NCBI RefSeq assembly: GCF_021869535.1
Contig: NW_026262679.1
Span: 86,797,143-86,861,142 of the forward strand
Source of the DNA: Mytilus californianus
Taxonomy: Eukaryota; Mollusca; Bivalvia; Mytilida; Mytilidae
Direction: 5' to 3'
Length of the DNA stretch: 64,000 nucleotides
Every line of letters starts with the position of its first letter. The first letter of the stretch is position 1. Both the position numbers and the translations under genes were made by a program. This document shows, in pieces, positions 21,493 through 34,200 of this stretch. The notes below the pieces were generated by a model. That model worked only from the letters and a program-made list of their open reading frames with translations, made no database searches and was not told the origin of the DNA.

Positions 21493-21914
21493 ATGCCTCC
21501 TAAATGGAAACCCAGTGAGAGACAAGCTAAAAGACAGAGACTTGATCAAAACATACAAGAGAATGTCATGACGAAAGAAGACTCTGCAGCTGTTACTGCC
21601 AAAGTTATGGAAAATCTGAAAGACAATGGCATATTGCCGCAGTCTCGTGAGTCAAGCACTATCCCTGTTGATCTGGATGTCCGTGTGCATAACGAAGGTG
21701 AATCCTCAATGTCTAACAGTATAAATACATGTGAACTCATACAAAGTTTGTCACACATGACACAAACTTCAAGTTACAATTCACGAGAGAATATGTCAAG
21801 TTTTGGCACTCAAAATTCACAGAAAATTTTTCAAATTCCTGCACAGAGCTTGGTTACAGGTTTAAATCAGATTAACTATGGTACAGCAACCTATAAACCA
21901 TTATCGCACCGCGG
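21493..21914 (+). CDS. Candidate first coding exon, unidentified protein
   Basis: An ATG follows a splice-acceptor-like TATATTATCAG/G. The exon stays open for 140 codons and meets GTAAGT at 21915 in phase 2. The protein starts MPPKWKPSERQAKRQRLDQN (strongly basic, nuclear-type), then an acidic helical stretch (TAKVMENLKDNGIL) and a Ser/Thr/Gln/Asn-rich region. Balanced codon use and the absence of repeat similarity favour a real exon. Basic starts plus a short helix occur in gag-like first frames of tyrosine-recombinase retroelements and in nuclear proteins; I cannot choose. No following exon in the right phase was identified. A promoter role for the adjacent tandem array is only a thought. 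Confidence 0.5.
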
Positions 21915-24635
21915 GTAAGTTATGACGTTGTGATTGGTTTAGCGCCGTCACGTGGTGACCAAATTTTTTTCATACAGATTTATCCCCAATCTTAAGTCAT
22001 AACCCAATGAAAAGGACTCATACCTACAACAATGCAAAGCCGTTTCTAAACAGCACCCCTTGGCGATTAATTTGTCACTTGTCGTACCCAGCCAATAAGT
22101 CGTATTCAGTTAATGCTGGTATTTCTGACGAATCTGCTGCAGTACATTATGCAGGCTTTACATGCACTCGACTTCAATCTTAATTGACTAGGATTGTCAG
22201 AACTCCTCTTATTTTGATTTGAAGATATGTTTTTTATATACTGGGTGATTTAGTTTGATTAATTATGACATTTTTTGCTTAGTTGACCCCTTTTCTAGGC
22301 CAAGCTATTGTATTATGTAATATGTTATTATCGTTTTTATGTATTTTCATTCATTATTATCTTGTTGTACAGGTGTATAATATTATGTATTTTGATATGA
22401 GAAAATATTTTACGAATAAGTAAAAATTTTGCAATTTACTTTTTGTTTCCATATTCATTTATACATTGCCCGTATAATGTCGAAAGAATTTCTTAATGAA
22501 TTCTGACAATAATATCTTATCAGATGGTTTATTTCGGTAGGAGGATAACATAAATTATATTAACATTTTCATTTTCATGCTGTACTTCAGCTTATAACAA
22601 TGAAGTCGAATATCAGCATAGCATCATAGGTATCAAAACGGAATACCAGACACTCATAAAGGATAAACAGCAAGTATCATCATTTATAAAACCTCTACCT
22701 TCAGAAAGAAGTCGTATGATGTAAAAAACTTGAAAAACGGACGAGAATTGTTCAACCTACAACAGTTTAGCATGGAAAATTGTACTTAATTTAGCATATT
22801 TTTGCTTTTTACCGTTTGTTTTAAACTGTTCTAAAAGTATTTTCCGGTTAAAAGCGGATCCCGAGTAAAACAGTTAAATACCGATGAATCGATCAGGTTT
22901 CACATGATGTTGAACAAAATAATGTAGACAGATGTAGACATAGAATATTTTACTGTTGAAATGTGCCAAGTTTATCGAGATTTATAAAAATATTTACTTT
23001 CAAGTAATTGATTACGTTATTGAAACTGGATAATTAAAATCGGGATCATAAGTTCGTAAACATGTTAAATTTTTATCTATTTTAAAAAGTGTTTACAATT
23101 GAATACTAATATTTATGTAGCACGTTACAGCAAAAAGAAAATCAACCATACAAAACGAGCTTGACGCTATCTGTCTAACCGCAAATTTATTTTATATGAA
23201 TTTGTTTATGTACAAATTAAAGAATAGAAACGTTTAAAATTGTGAATATTTAATTTGCCTGGTATACACGGAAGACTTGGATTATTCGTATTTAATAAAA
23301 GGGGGTCGAAAAATATTTTTTGTACAATCATCTTCTTAACTTTCAGAATGGCTTCTTAATTAACTGGTTTTAAGTATTAAAATTGAAAATGATCCACCCC
23401 TTTTCTTAAATTCAATATGTGATAACTGTCGGCCTAAACTATTAAGATCGAAAAAGACATAAATAGGAAAAATAGACTAAAATTAACATTGAACGACTGA
23501 CTCTATTCGGTAGCGTACAGCAGCGGAATGTAACGAGTGAACTATTCGGGTTACTTCGTACGTACATACGACAACAACTGGTCTATTCGTAATTTTCCGG
23601 GAACACGAAAATGACCGAAAAGTGTCAGTGATTTGATCTATCACATGCCGAGAGTCAATTACCATGCCATATATTAAACCAATTAACGAGTTATCGAAAG
23701 ATGGGCGGTAACGCAGATGAAACCTTTGAACTGGCGTTGTAGTTATTCCTTTCAATATTACTTCCATGGTCAGGCATACAGTTTATGTATACTTTATACT
23801 GGTTGTTTGGTCTTGAACTAATTTACTTCTCATTATCTGTTCGATCATAACTTGTTGAAATTTCGTGAAATCTTCTTTTATTTACGTTTACGTATACAGC
23901 CATCAGTGCTACAACATTAGCATTAATAAATACTAAAAGGTATGTCATGTCTTGTTAGTGTCTTCTTCTATATAAACCAAGTAACCCAGCAATTGTTGAT
24001 AATACAGAATAAAGGGGGAATAAGTCATGGAATACATAAGTAGTCAGGTATGACGGTTACACATCGTGCTGCATTAAATAAGGGTAGGTAAATATATTAA
24101 TTTAAGTTTATCAAAAAGTTTAGATACCCGAGTTCAGAAAAAAAAGTGTGTTTGTCTGTCTCCAAACAGGATGGGAAATTGAGGAAGGGGATATTTAGTT
24201 GGTTTTATTATATTTATTCGCAATAGCTACTTATTAGCACATGTCTTACATAGTACTTTATTTTGACATTATTTTATTTTTTCCAATCATGGGCCCTGGT
24301 CAGGCAAGATACATAAAAACATCATGATATTAGGATAATTATTATAAAACATGAGATTTTTTAAGTGAAAATACACAATACACAAAGAAATAAAGTAAAA
24401 TATGAGCAATATAGGATATTTTTAATACAGAATAAAGTGTTAAGTGTAATGAGGTCGATTTTATAAAAATAGATATAAAATATATATTTACAGGAAAATA
24501 ATAGAACAAGAAATATACTTTCATATTTTGTAGTTCTTCACTTCATGACCAGTGCACAGCAATGAGGAACTTTACTTCACCACATTGCAGAGATCATCAA
24601 GGGGCGGTCGTTCAGAACCAGCTACAAATATTATA
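21915..24635. other. Intron or intergenic; one weak exon candidate
   Basis: Mostly AT-rich. At ~22,591-22,722 a pyrimidine-rich CTGTACTTCAG precedes 43 open codons (YNNEVEYQHSIIGIKTEYQT ... SRMM, stop), but the phase does not match the 21,914 donor. A 94-codon minus frame at 23,483-23,767 has no recognised domain. Neither is supported beyond openness. Confidence 0.4.
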
Positions 24636-24639
24636 ATAA

Positions 24640-24975
24640 GAGAGGGACGAAAGATACCAGAGGGACAGTCAAACTCATAGATCGTAAACAAACTGACAAC
24701 GTCATGGCCAAAAATAAAAAGACAAACAAATAATAGTACAGATGATACAACATAGAAAACTAAAGACTAAGCAACACGAACCCCACCAAAAACTGGGGGT
24801 GATCTCAGGTGCTCCGGAAGGGTAAGCAGATCCTGCTCCACATGTGGCACCCGTCGTGTTGCTTATGTTATTACAAATCCGGTAAATAGTCTAATTCGGT
24901 AAGTCACATTCGTGAAAAAGGAAAGGTATTGTAATTACGACATAAGGAACATATCCGATATCATCTGTGAAACGG
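24640..24975 (-). repeat. 3' tail of Penelope-like element, subfamily B
   Basis: Follows the RT frame on the minus strand. It contains a CACCCGTCGTGTTGCT block, a GGTGCTCCGGAAGGGTAAGC block and CTAAAGACTAAGCAACACGA. It is closely matched by 44,590-44,907 and, in diverged plus-strand form, 60,610-60,790. Confidence 0.8.
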
Positions 24976-25620
24976 TTATTCCATATAACGGTCAACCAAC
25001 TCGTGATGGCGTCCGTAAAATTTACGAAGGGATGACTTCAACTTCACCATTTGGAACTCTTGGTTTAATAGCTTCCTTGTGAGCAGCAATCTTCTATCAA
25101 GGAAATCATGATAGGAAACACAAGCCCGGGAATATCGTATCAATTGGGAGATATATACTCCGTATGCAGGCGCTGCTGGAATGTTGCTACATAGAAATGG
25201 AAAGTTCACAATTGGAAAGCTGAAATCATCTCTTTTGTCGTAAAGTTTTGTTTTCAACCGACCCTCATTGTCAATTTCTAGATGTAAGTCAAGATATGAG
25301 GCAGACTTAACTGTATCTGTAGTATCCTTTATCTCTAGTTCGATGGGATAGATTCGTTCAACATAGTCACCAAATTTTGTATTATTTAGTGAGAGAACAT
25401 CATCTATATAGCGGAACGTAGAGTTAAAGGATATTGCTAACTTCTTATCTCTCTTCCTAAGAAGCTCCTGTATGAAGTCAGCCTCATAATAATAAAGAAA
25501 CAAGTCGGCAAGAAGAGGGGCACAATTGGTTCCCATTGGAATTCCGACAGTCTGTTGAAAAACACGTCCTCCAAACGTAACAAATATGTTGTCAATCAAG
25601 AAATCAAGCATCTTGATAAT
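24976..25620 (-). pseudogene. Penelope-like reverse transcriptase, 5'-truncated (subfamily B)
   Basis: Two hundred and eleven open codons covering the RT palm to C-terminus. VGIPMGTNCAPLLADLFLYY is the motif-B-like segment, FRYIDDVLSLNN the catalytic YxDD, followed by YLDLHLEIDNEGRLKTKLYD and the conserved AYGVYISQLIRYSRAC. The N-terminal fingers and any GIY-YIG endonuclease are absent, and the frame starts abruptly near 25,620, so it is a truncated insertion although the remaining frame is intact. The element copies RNA into DNA at the target site when complete. Class is inferred from motif style. A diverged direct repeat flanks it (24,545-24,625 and 25,672-25,750). Confidence 0.85.
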
Positions 25621-25849
25621 GTCAGTTTCAGAGATATTATAATAAGATTATCCCCAATAGTGGTTCTCCTCATGACTAATGTACAGCAGCAACGGGTAAG
25701 ACATTGCTACTGTGCAAGATTCATCAAGGGACGGTGCTCTAGAACTCACTTACGGGAATTTCTAAAGTTCAAGTGATAAGAAAAAGAGAGCGATTATCTT
25801 ATATTATCGGACATATAGTCACTTTCCAAAAATAAAGGATGCAGACGGA

Positions 25850-26220
25850 TGTGTTTGTTTCAATCCCATCAAAACTTTTCATATTTCTTAATGAATATGC
25901 ATAATTCTGATAATAGTTTCTCATCTTCATTATTCATTAACCATATCAGGTTTTTGGTGGGGTGTAGACTTTTAAAATTCTTGCAGCAATTATTTATCAT
26001 TTTTGTCGTATCTTTTCGTTGGTCAGATAGACTATCACAGTTAAAAAGGATGTGTGTTTTACTTCGACCTCATTTCTACAACGTCTTTAACATATTCTAT
26101 TGTTTCGAGGAATATTATTATATCTACCTCTTTTTATAAGTTAATGGTGAGCAGATATGCGAAATCTTGTTAAACTGTCTTTCTTCAAATTTTTTAACAC
26201 TTTAAAGATATTTTTCGCAA
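25850..26220 (-). pseudogene. LINE C-terminal fragment
   Basis: The minus strand reads FRISAHH, a stop, LIKRGRYNNIPRNNRI, then broken remains of the CxxC ... HFxxxC knuckle and a KFKSL-like end. It is homologous to the clearer copy at 46,020-46,471 (plus). Stops and frame breaks mark it as dead. It lies just upstream of the Penelope fragment in the same sense, but the two are different element types. Confidence 0.65.
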
Positions 26221-28489
26221 CCATAATTGGATTTAAAAGTAACATATGTGCTTCAGCTGGCCCGTAAACAAAAAATGTGTACTTGTTCATAGTTTATTTA
26301 TAACTTAACGAGTGTTTATGTGTCAACTGTTCTTATTGGTAGTCCAATGTTTTCTTTATTTCTTGATAGAATCCATGAACTGTCAGTTTTGAAAATTAAA
26401 TAATTTATCTCTAGACTAATTTTCAGTTTATTTAGCGTCGTAATTAACTGCTGAATTTGACTGAAATTTTCTTAGATTTTCCCCTTGTTATTAGTACAAT
26501 GATGAATCAGTTTTCGGCTATCAACGGCAGAATGAAAAACTTTAATTCCTTTAAATCACATGTCTATAAAGGAACCAATCAAAATGCATTGTTATGTTAT
26601 AAAATTCATAACAAGTTGTATCATTAGCTAAAAGTAAAGAACCGAAATAATTCGAACAGTATAAAGTCTATTTCTTTAATCTCCAGTCGCCAATTATATA
26701 TTTTTAATTAATTAAAAAGAGCACAATGAAAAAAAAATATATACATTCTCCATATAAATAGTTATGTGTGGGAGGGTGGGTTAGCTGCACTAAAAATGAG
26801 CTTCAAATGATTATAAACTGTAGCTTGATCAACAAAGAAATCTATTCCCGCTTTTGAAATTCGTCCAACATAAGTTGCAACTTTTAACACAAAATTTAAC
26901 ATAAGTTAAAGATCAAATTTGGATCAATGGTCAATGTTTATTAAAATAAATAAACTCATACACGTGTATAGGCACGTGTATTAGATAACAGGAATAAATA
27001 CATTTGTATTAAACAAAAAAAATACGGTAATACATAATACAGAGTAAAGAAATAAGAATTATCGATGGAGACGAAACTTACTTTCAAAGAACTTGCTTAA
27101 ACAAGACTTTCAAAAATGTTCAAAATGCAGACATGAATAAAATTTGTAAGGAATCTTGTATGATTTAGGAAATCAATTATTATTGTGAACTATGTTGTAT
27201 TCAATATTAGTTTTCAGTTCCGTCGTTATTGAAACATTTTTATTTGCAATCTTTTCTTCAGCAGAAACAGAAGCTATAAATAGACATGTCAGTTTATATA
27301 TCATGTATACAGAACTACATACGGAAAACAATCTGTTGGCCACTAACACAAATCGGTTTTTTGCGAGTATTTCAAATTTTTTTTCCAGTCATAATATGAG
27401 TGTCGGTGATTAACAATGCATATTTATATAAAAAAACGTTTATGTTCATCCCCTTTATCTGTGCATTAAATATAATCCTATCAATATCCAATTGGCTTCT
27501 GTGATTTCGCTATGCTTATTACATGTATAAGAGAGACATGATAGATCTGAATTTTGATTGGCGAGATAGTTTTAATAATGCTACTATACATCGCTACTAA
27601 TTTTATTGTATATCCAATAACCGGACGTTGCTGTTGACACTAAACCAATGCACTGGTCTCTCCAACAACAGAATCACTAAATAGAAATTGAGGAGAAATA
27701 TACGGATCACCACGATAACACACAGTAGTAAGTGTTTCTGAACTAGCATTATGATAAATAACTTTCTAAAATTCCCCGTTGATAAATTTAAATATTATGA
27801 AGAAACTATGGTAACAACTTTGTCAGGCAAAGTTTACCTTAGGTGGATGTAAAGATTCTTTTTATATCACTTTTGTTCACATATATAAATCCTAAAATAT
27901 TCAGTGATTATATATCCTTTGCTTTAAGTATTGGCGTATGAGTGTCTTGGTTATAGACATTTCATATCTTTTGGATAGTTTTGCGGTGTTTCGTAAATTA
28001 TACCGTAGCTTTTGTTGTAACCCCCGGTAACAACCTCACGAGATGAAGTCCAGTAAGGTTGCCGAGAGGTTTCAACAAAAATTCTCCCCAAAAATGGAAC
28101 ATCTGTTTTAACCTATCGCATTTTTCGCTGTTTAAAATTTCATAGTTCATATATTTTTTGTTTGTTTACTTTTGAAATAATTTTGATAAGAATCAGTTTA
28201 ATTATCCTTTTCGGGCCTTACACATAAAGCTCCGCCTACTTTCTAAAATAAGCACGGGGAGAGTGAGTGATGACCAAACATGAATACGACGAAAAGACAA
28301 ACAACTACACCACCATCTTATTTCAATGGTATGCTAAATCTTCGTGGTCTGTGGAATGAAAAATAGCAATGTGAATCTGTAAAATTGTTCCCAAGACGTC
28401 AGTCATTCTATCAGATGTCAGTTTTAAATTTTGAAATCTTCATCTTAATTTGAAATAGCTTAAATGGATGTAAATAATGGTATGTAAGG
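26221..28489. other. No gene seen
   Basis: AT-rich, with isolated frames below 75 codons (27,192-27,413 is hydrophobic then polar, without a recognised domain). No repeat clearly shared with the rest of the window apart from short AT motifs. Confidence 0.5.
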
Positions 28490-28680
28490 GGTGAGGGTTT
28501 GGATGGGGGTTTATAGAATAGAAAATAATGGGTAAAAAATATAAAGAATAGAGAATAATGGGGTGCTAAAATATAAAGAATAGAGAATAATGGGCAAAAA
28601 TATAAAGAACAGAGAAAAATGGTTTAAAAAATTAAAGAATACAGAAATGACGGACCCCCATCCATACCCTCAGGGGTCGA
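28490..28680 (+). repeat. ~30-bp tandem repeat (ATAAAGAATAGAGAATAATG)
   Basis: Five to six copies of AAATATAAAGAATAGAGAATA with AATGGGGT-like ends at ~30-34-bp spacing, flanked by the near-inverse GGATGGGGGTT and CCCCCATCC motifs (~28,500 and ~28,655). It looks like a small fold-back element with a tandem core. Confidence 0.7.
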
Positions 28681-28738
28681 TGTACGTAAAGATAAGAATA
28701 CGGATTTTGTTATTTTGTAAAGTCCTGTTGTAATATTA

Positions 28739-28878
28739 GTTATCTTGGTGTAATCAGGGGTGTACAGAATTTTACACCGTTGTTGAAAATTCATACACCC
28801 TGAGGCGCAGCCGAAAGGGTGTATGAATTTTCAACAACGGTTTAAAATTCCGTACACCCCTGATTACACCAAGATAAC
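28739..28878. mobile_element. Near-perfect 140-bp palindrome (fold-back MITE)
   Basis: Two 62-bp arms (28,739-28,800 and 28,817-28,878) are inverse copies with only two mismatches by eye. They enclose a 16-bp loop TGAGGCGCAGCCGAAA. The outer ends are GTTATCTTGG / CCAAGATAAC. No clear target duplication. It has no coding capacity. Such arms would form a strong hairpin in single strands or RNA. Confidence 0.9.
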
Positions 28879-29860
28879 GAATTTATTTCTTACGAACAAT
28901 TCCTTTTCTCATTTTAAAACCAGGATGTAAAATTGAAGAATGGTAATGAAAAATTTCCAGTGTAAAATTTTTCAACATCGATGTTGCTGCGCATTGTCAA
29001 ATACTTTTTTCTTTATTTTGGGGAAAATTCAGAAAATTTTTGTGTTCTTTTGAATTTTCGGGAGAAAAAAAAATTTTAAATATTTTTTTGAATATTTTTT
29101 AATTTTTGTCCTCAAATTTATTTATTTTTAATTTTAAACACAAACACATATTACAAGAACTCAGATGCCAATGAAACCAAATTCAATAACTCCGATTTAT
29201 GTATCTATTATGCTTTTGTCACATATTTTTATTTATCATTTTCACCAACTAACAACAACAATATTTCAACTTTATGGTGTTCAAAACTTGTTTGTACACT
29301 ACAAAGATTCCTTTCACTTATTCCTTGGGGTCTTTGATAATTCTCAATATAACTACTAGGTAACGATTACGATACCACTAACCATTTATAGTATATTTAA
29401 ACTTTTCCTGAAATATTTGCTGATGGCCGTAAAAAAGTAAGGAAAAGTTCCTCAGCTGATTTAATTATCTCATAGAGAATTGTTACCGTTTTAAATGTGA
29501 GTATAGATTAAAATAAAAAACCAGATGCTAGTGATAATTAAATAAGGAGAAGTAGGATTGCCAATGAAACAACTATATGAGGCGGATTAAAGCATCTTTG
29601 TATTGTGCGCTGTTGTCCGTATTTGATTTGACCAATAGCTATATGAAAAATGATTGTTTCTAGTTCAATATGTCAATTATTTCTTCTGAGGGACGCCAGT
29701 GGCCAGGTGGCATCACAAACAAAATTTATTTCACTTGTATGCATATATTTATTTATTTATCATAATTTTGAAAGGACGGGAAAATGAGCAATTTCAGTTA
29801 TCAAATAATGACGTACATCATCCCTCCTCCTTTTTCGTTTTTAAGGTTGCAATTTGTACA
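28879..29860. other. No gene seen; very AT-rich
   Basis: Long A/T runs (29,030-29,140). A small piece at ~29,548-29,580 (GTAGGATTGCCAATGAAACAAC) resembles the end of the subfamily-C tail. No splice-supported coding. Confidence 0.5.
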
Positions 29861-30475
29861 CTTTTTGAAATGTTTGTAGTAACTGTGTTCTCTGCACATA
29901 ACTGTGATGTTGGATGGATTGTAGACTACAGCAAATGTTATTTGATTCACTAAAAACTATTAACATGGGATGAAGCTATTGTATATACTTAAAGACTAAT
30001 TGGTCACTTGCCCGTTTTTGAAACACATGTAATTCCTTGATGTTTTCTCATAGAAATATTCAGCATTTTTAATCAGCTGTTTTAAGTGAGCGCTAAGCGC
30101 ACAGTTTAAGGACCGGTGTAAAAAAGTGAGTGACCACCGATGTGAAGTTACTTAAGTTCAGCTTATTGACAAGCAATGAAACATTAATATGAAAACGGTA
30201 AGCAAACTCTGACATGCATAGATACCATAAATTTATGATGCCAATATATAGGCCAGAAAAATCACATGGTGTTTAACATTGTTTTTGTTAAACATATTCA
30301 AATTTGAAAAATACGATTTGTTTCATTTTTTTTTTTATCATTGAAGTATAGTTGTACGTTAATCACATTTTCCCGCTTTATTGTCAGTATCGTGGAGGGC
30401 ATCTTGCAAACATTGAAACAGAACAGGAAAGAGGTCTGATTCAATCAATAATGGAAAGATATAATAGGAGTATAG
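29861..30475 (+). pseudogene. C-type lectin pseudogene (two recognisable exons)
   Basis: A hydrophobic start (MFVVTVFSAHNC from 29,870) leads into CDVGWIVDYSKCYLI, the CxxGW ... CY opening of a C-type lectin-like domain. After TAA at 29,951-29,953 the frame continues as KLLTWDEAIVY, matching the WxEAxxxC segment, but the cysteine is not present. A second exon after TTATTGTCAG (from 30,388) reads YRGGHLANIETEQERGLIQS, the classic GGxLAxIxxxxE helix. The C-terminal WIG/EPN/WND region was not found within the next kilobase. C-type lectins bind sugars on microbes and are abundant in bivalves; this copy is broken and partial. Confidence 0.7.
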
Positions 30476-31221
30476 GTGTTCTTTCTCTTTCAAAAGCTAG
30501 TTAATGCTGTTATTTAATTGTAGCTAAAAACATATGTGAATATAACAATATGGAATCTGCAATCACCAAGTCTATATTTCCCGAGAGCTTTAAAAATGTT
30601 ACCTGCTAAAATTGAAAGAAAAAAAATCAAATGAAATCGAATCAATTTTAATATCTTTATGTATTGTTACCAAAGTTTTTTTTAGGATCATTGAGAATTG
30701 AAAAAAGTATTGCATCAAATTGTCTTCAACAGAATTATCTTACACTCTTTATAGCATTTGAGATCTTCAACATGCTTATTATGTTTATAAGCCTTTTTAC
30801 CGTTTATAATCGGTTGTTATTGGGCATAATTATCACTCTATCCTGGAAGAAGGAATACGGTTCATGGTTTTCTTTTAAATTCTAGATTTTCTTTGAAATT
30901 AATGATCGGTGAATTGTCCGCAGATGTAAACTCGGTATTTACACACTAAAGCTAGCGAATAATAGCTTGACTCAAGCAAAACTTAATGCAAACGTGTGTC
31001 TTGCACTATCAAAGATTTACAGCATATGTAGAATGATAGGGTGTTGTATAGATCGGTTGCGCGGAAGCGAACGTCATAATTGAGGAGACGTTGTCATTGT
31101 GACGGCACCTTCCTTCACTACAGAGTTTCATCTGTACCATGACCGTTCGAAGTTATTAGAAAAGAAGCGAACATAATTGAATTATTTCAGTCCGTGTTTA
31201 CAAGAAGTCACAGAAGAAAAA
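30476..31221. other. Intergenic, upstream of the multi-exon gene
   Basis: No gene seen. Around 31,045-31,140 base composition is less AT-rich, with GCGCGGAAGCG and GTGACGGCACC motifs, and could hold the promoter of the downstream gene. An AATTATTTCAG at ~31,190 could be a 5' UTR acceptor. Both are inferences. Confidence 0.35.
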
Positions 31222-34200
31222 ATGAAGAATCATCGGTATGCATATTTAGCCTAATTTAAGTTAATATCCATTTAATATAACGTTATGTAGTATCAATTGT
31301 GTCTATTATTGACGGACGACAACAGTTACACTGGATGTTCGAAATGTTACACTTATAGCACATTTATATCATTGCCATTAGTATAACTAATTGAATATTG
31401 TAAATACAGCCTGCAGTCAAACAAGGTTAGAAATACCAAATGGATTGTACACAAGTTATGACAACATACACCAGATTTTCTCAAGTAACAAAAAACAAGC
31501 AAAAAGACTTATAAGACTGACAAATTCTAAAGATAAGAAAGTATGTCTGTGTTGCAGTTGTTATTTTTGTGTCAAGGACCTTTTATATTATTGTTTATGG
31601 AATTCAGATGTGGCCAGAAAAAGAAAGTTAGACACACATTTTTGCGTATCCTGTGCTAATAAGTAAACAATTGTATCGGCTGCACTAAAGCCGTAGTTTT
31701 ATTTTAAGAATAATATTGCATGTAATTGATTTTCCGCACAACAGTCCTACAGAAATAAGATGTAATTGCTATTCCGCAAAATATAGTTCTATGTTGGTCA
31801 ACGAAAAGAACGTGGTCGAAATTTGACTCGATTTAACTTTCCTATATAGGTATATGGGTATCGACATTTATATGCTACATGTAACTAGCAGTATCTTTCG
31901 ATCCCACATTTAACAAAAAATACACGTAACATGTTATACCCTTGAGATATACCACATCCAATTACCGGCTGTTGGTACTGCGGAGGCAATAGGTAACACA
32001 GATCAAAATAATTATGCTGTACTCAATTGCAAAATCTTTTGTATTGTAATGGCAATTGGAAATAAAGACCAAAATCTGCGGTACACGTTAGCATAAACAA
32101 TAGTGTTTAATGATGGAAATGTAAAACACAAATCCTATAGAAACTGTCGTTGTGATAACTAGTATTAGGGTATGTATACGTCCATGAGATATATATACAT
32201 CAATGTTTAAAAGTTACAAACCATTGTTTTAGGCGGTATCTAGCTAAACCTGACGTATTTCAGCCAATTTGGAAAATACTTGTTTTTTTTTTGTAGTGAT
32301 CATGTAGAAAATATTATACCTAAAATGCAACTTGGGATCAAGAAGTCACAAGAAAAAAGTAAGTTGAAAAAGCGTGTATTGTAAATTCTTCGATATTTTA
32401 GGCCATTTTGAATAACTAGAGGATATTTTTTTATTGGATACCGACTTTATGAGCAAGTTACTTTCAAAAGGGAACATTAGAACACGAGAGGCCTATATTT
32501 TCACTTTTTTAGTATTTTAATCTCGGAATAGTTGCATGAACTTTTTTTGCCTAATTAGGTAGCCGCTACAACATTTCGCCAAAAATTGTTTTCATCGGGA
32601 GACGAGTGTAATGTATATAAATTTGAAAATAAGGTCATAGTTGATAGGACAAAACATGCGTTACAAGAGACCACGAGCGTTTGTTTGTAAAGGACCTACA
32701 AGAAAAGTCCAATAATTAAAGTTTTTAAACCTGATTTATATGATTATCATTATTGCAAAATACTATAAGTACTTTTATGTACATTAGGTTGGACTAAATC
32801 TAAATAAATTTGAGATAAGAACACTATTGTGTTACTCGGGGATCATAGTTCTAATTTATTTCATTTTGCAGAACACCTTAATAATCTTAACTTATTTATT
32901 TAACGGTCAAAGGACATAAGAGTTATAGCTTTTGTCGCTTGTTTTAACTATGAGTTGAACTTCATAAATATAAATTGAAAAAGATCAGTACCATGATTTC
33001 TTTCTTTCTATTTCTTTTTTTTTGGGAAAGGGGGGGGGGGGGGGGGGGGGGGTTGGGTTGCTGTCTCGTGGACATTCTCCAAAATTTCGCTATAATAAAG
33101 CAGAAGTATTTTGTTTTCAACATAGGCTACGATCATGGCGTGAGCAATGGGACTTTTAAGATTCAACACTGATATATATAGTTACATATTTCGATGTTGT
33201 CATGATAAAAGAGATGATTTTTCATTTCCTATTGTTAATTATCCATTTTAGATGGTGACGTTCCCTTGTCACCATCTTATGGTGTTTATATATCTCAACT
33301 TGTTCGATTCGCTCGTGTATGTAACAGCGTATTTGATTTTAAAGAAAGAAATCTCTGTATTACTGAAAAATTATTACACCAGGGTTTTCGCTATCACAAA
33401 CTAGTCAAAACATTTACTAAATTTTATCATCGGTACAAGGACATCATTCGTGAATATAAATCAACATGCAGACATCTCATACGTTCAGGTATTTCACATC
33501 CAATCTTTTATGGTAATATTCTTTACAAAGCACAAAAATGTCGGTATTCACATCAAAAGCTAACCAAACCTTTAAACAGACATATTCAGAAGGGATATAG
33601 TTACGATACTGTTGTCAGGTCATTAAGGATTGCATATTTTGGTATTAATATTGATTCACTCATAGGATCTTTGCATCGGAAATAAACACATTTATTCTAA
33701 AACTAGTTGTTGGCATGATACGGGTTATGTTCTTCTCATATATTTTATAATGGTATGATACTAAACCCCTAACGGGAGAGATTGTGCTTAATTTTCATAT
33801 GATGAAGACATAATCTTTCAATCGGTTTAATTGAGGTCTGGAGCTGGCATGTCAGTAAATGCTAGTAGTCCTTTGTTATTTTATGTATCATTGTCATTTT
33901 GCTTAGTTTCTTTTGTTACCTATTCTGACATCGGACTTGGACTTTTTTTAAACTAGGTTTTACTGTGCGTATTGCTGTGTGTTTCTTTATTCTACATTGG
34001 CTAGAGGTATAGGGGGAAGGGTTGAGATCTCACAAAACATGTTTAACCCCGCCGCATTTTTGCGCCTGTCCCAAGTCAGGAGCCTCTGTCCTTTGTTAGT
34101 CTTGAACTTTTTTTCAATTTTAGTTCATTTATATGTTTTGGAGTTTAGTATGACGTCCATTTTCACTGAACTAGTCAGTACACATTTTTATTTAGGGGCC

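Noticed and set aside
23483..23767. 94-codon minus frame with balanced composition
   Set aside because: No recognised domain, splice partner or repeat support; left as unassigned.
31391..31666. Cysteine-rich 91-codon frame in intron 1 of the four-exon gene
   Set aside because: Including it, or a mini-exon at 31,410-31,425, breaks the reading phase into the 32,297 exon, and no domain is recognised.
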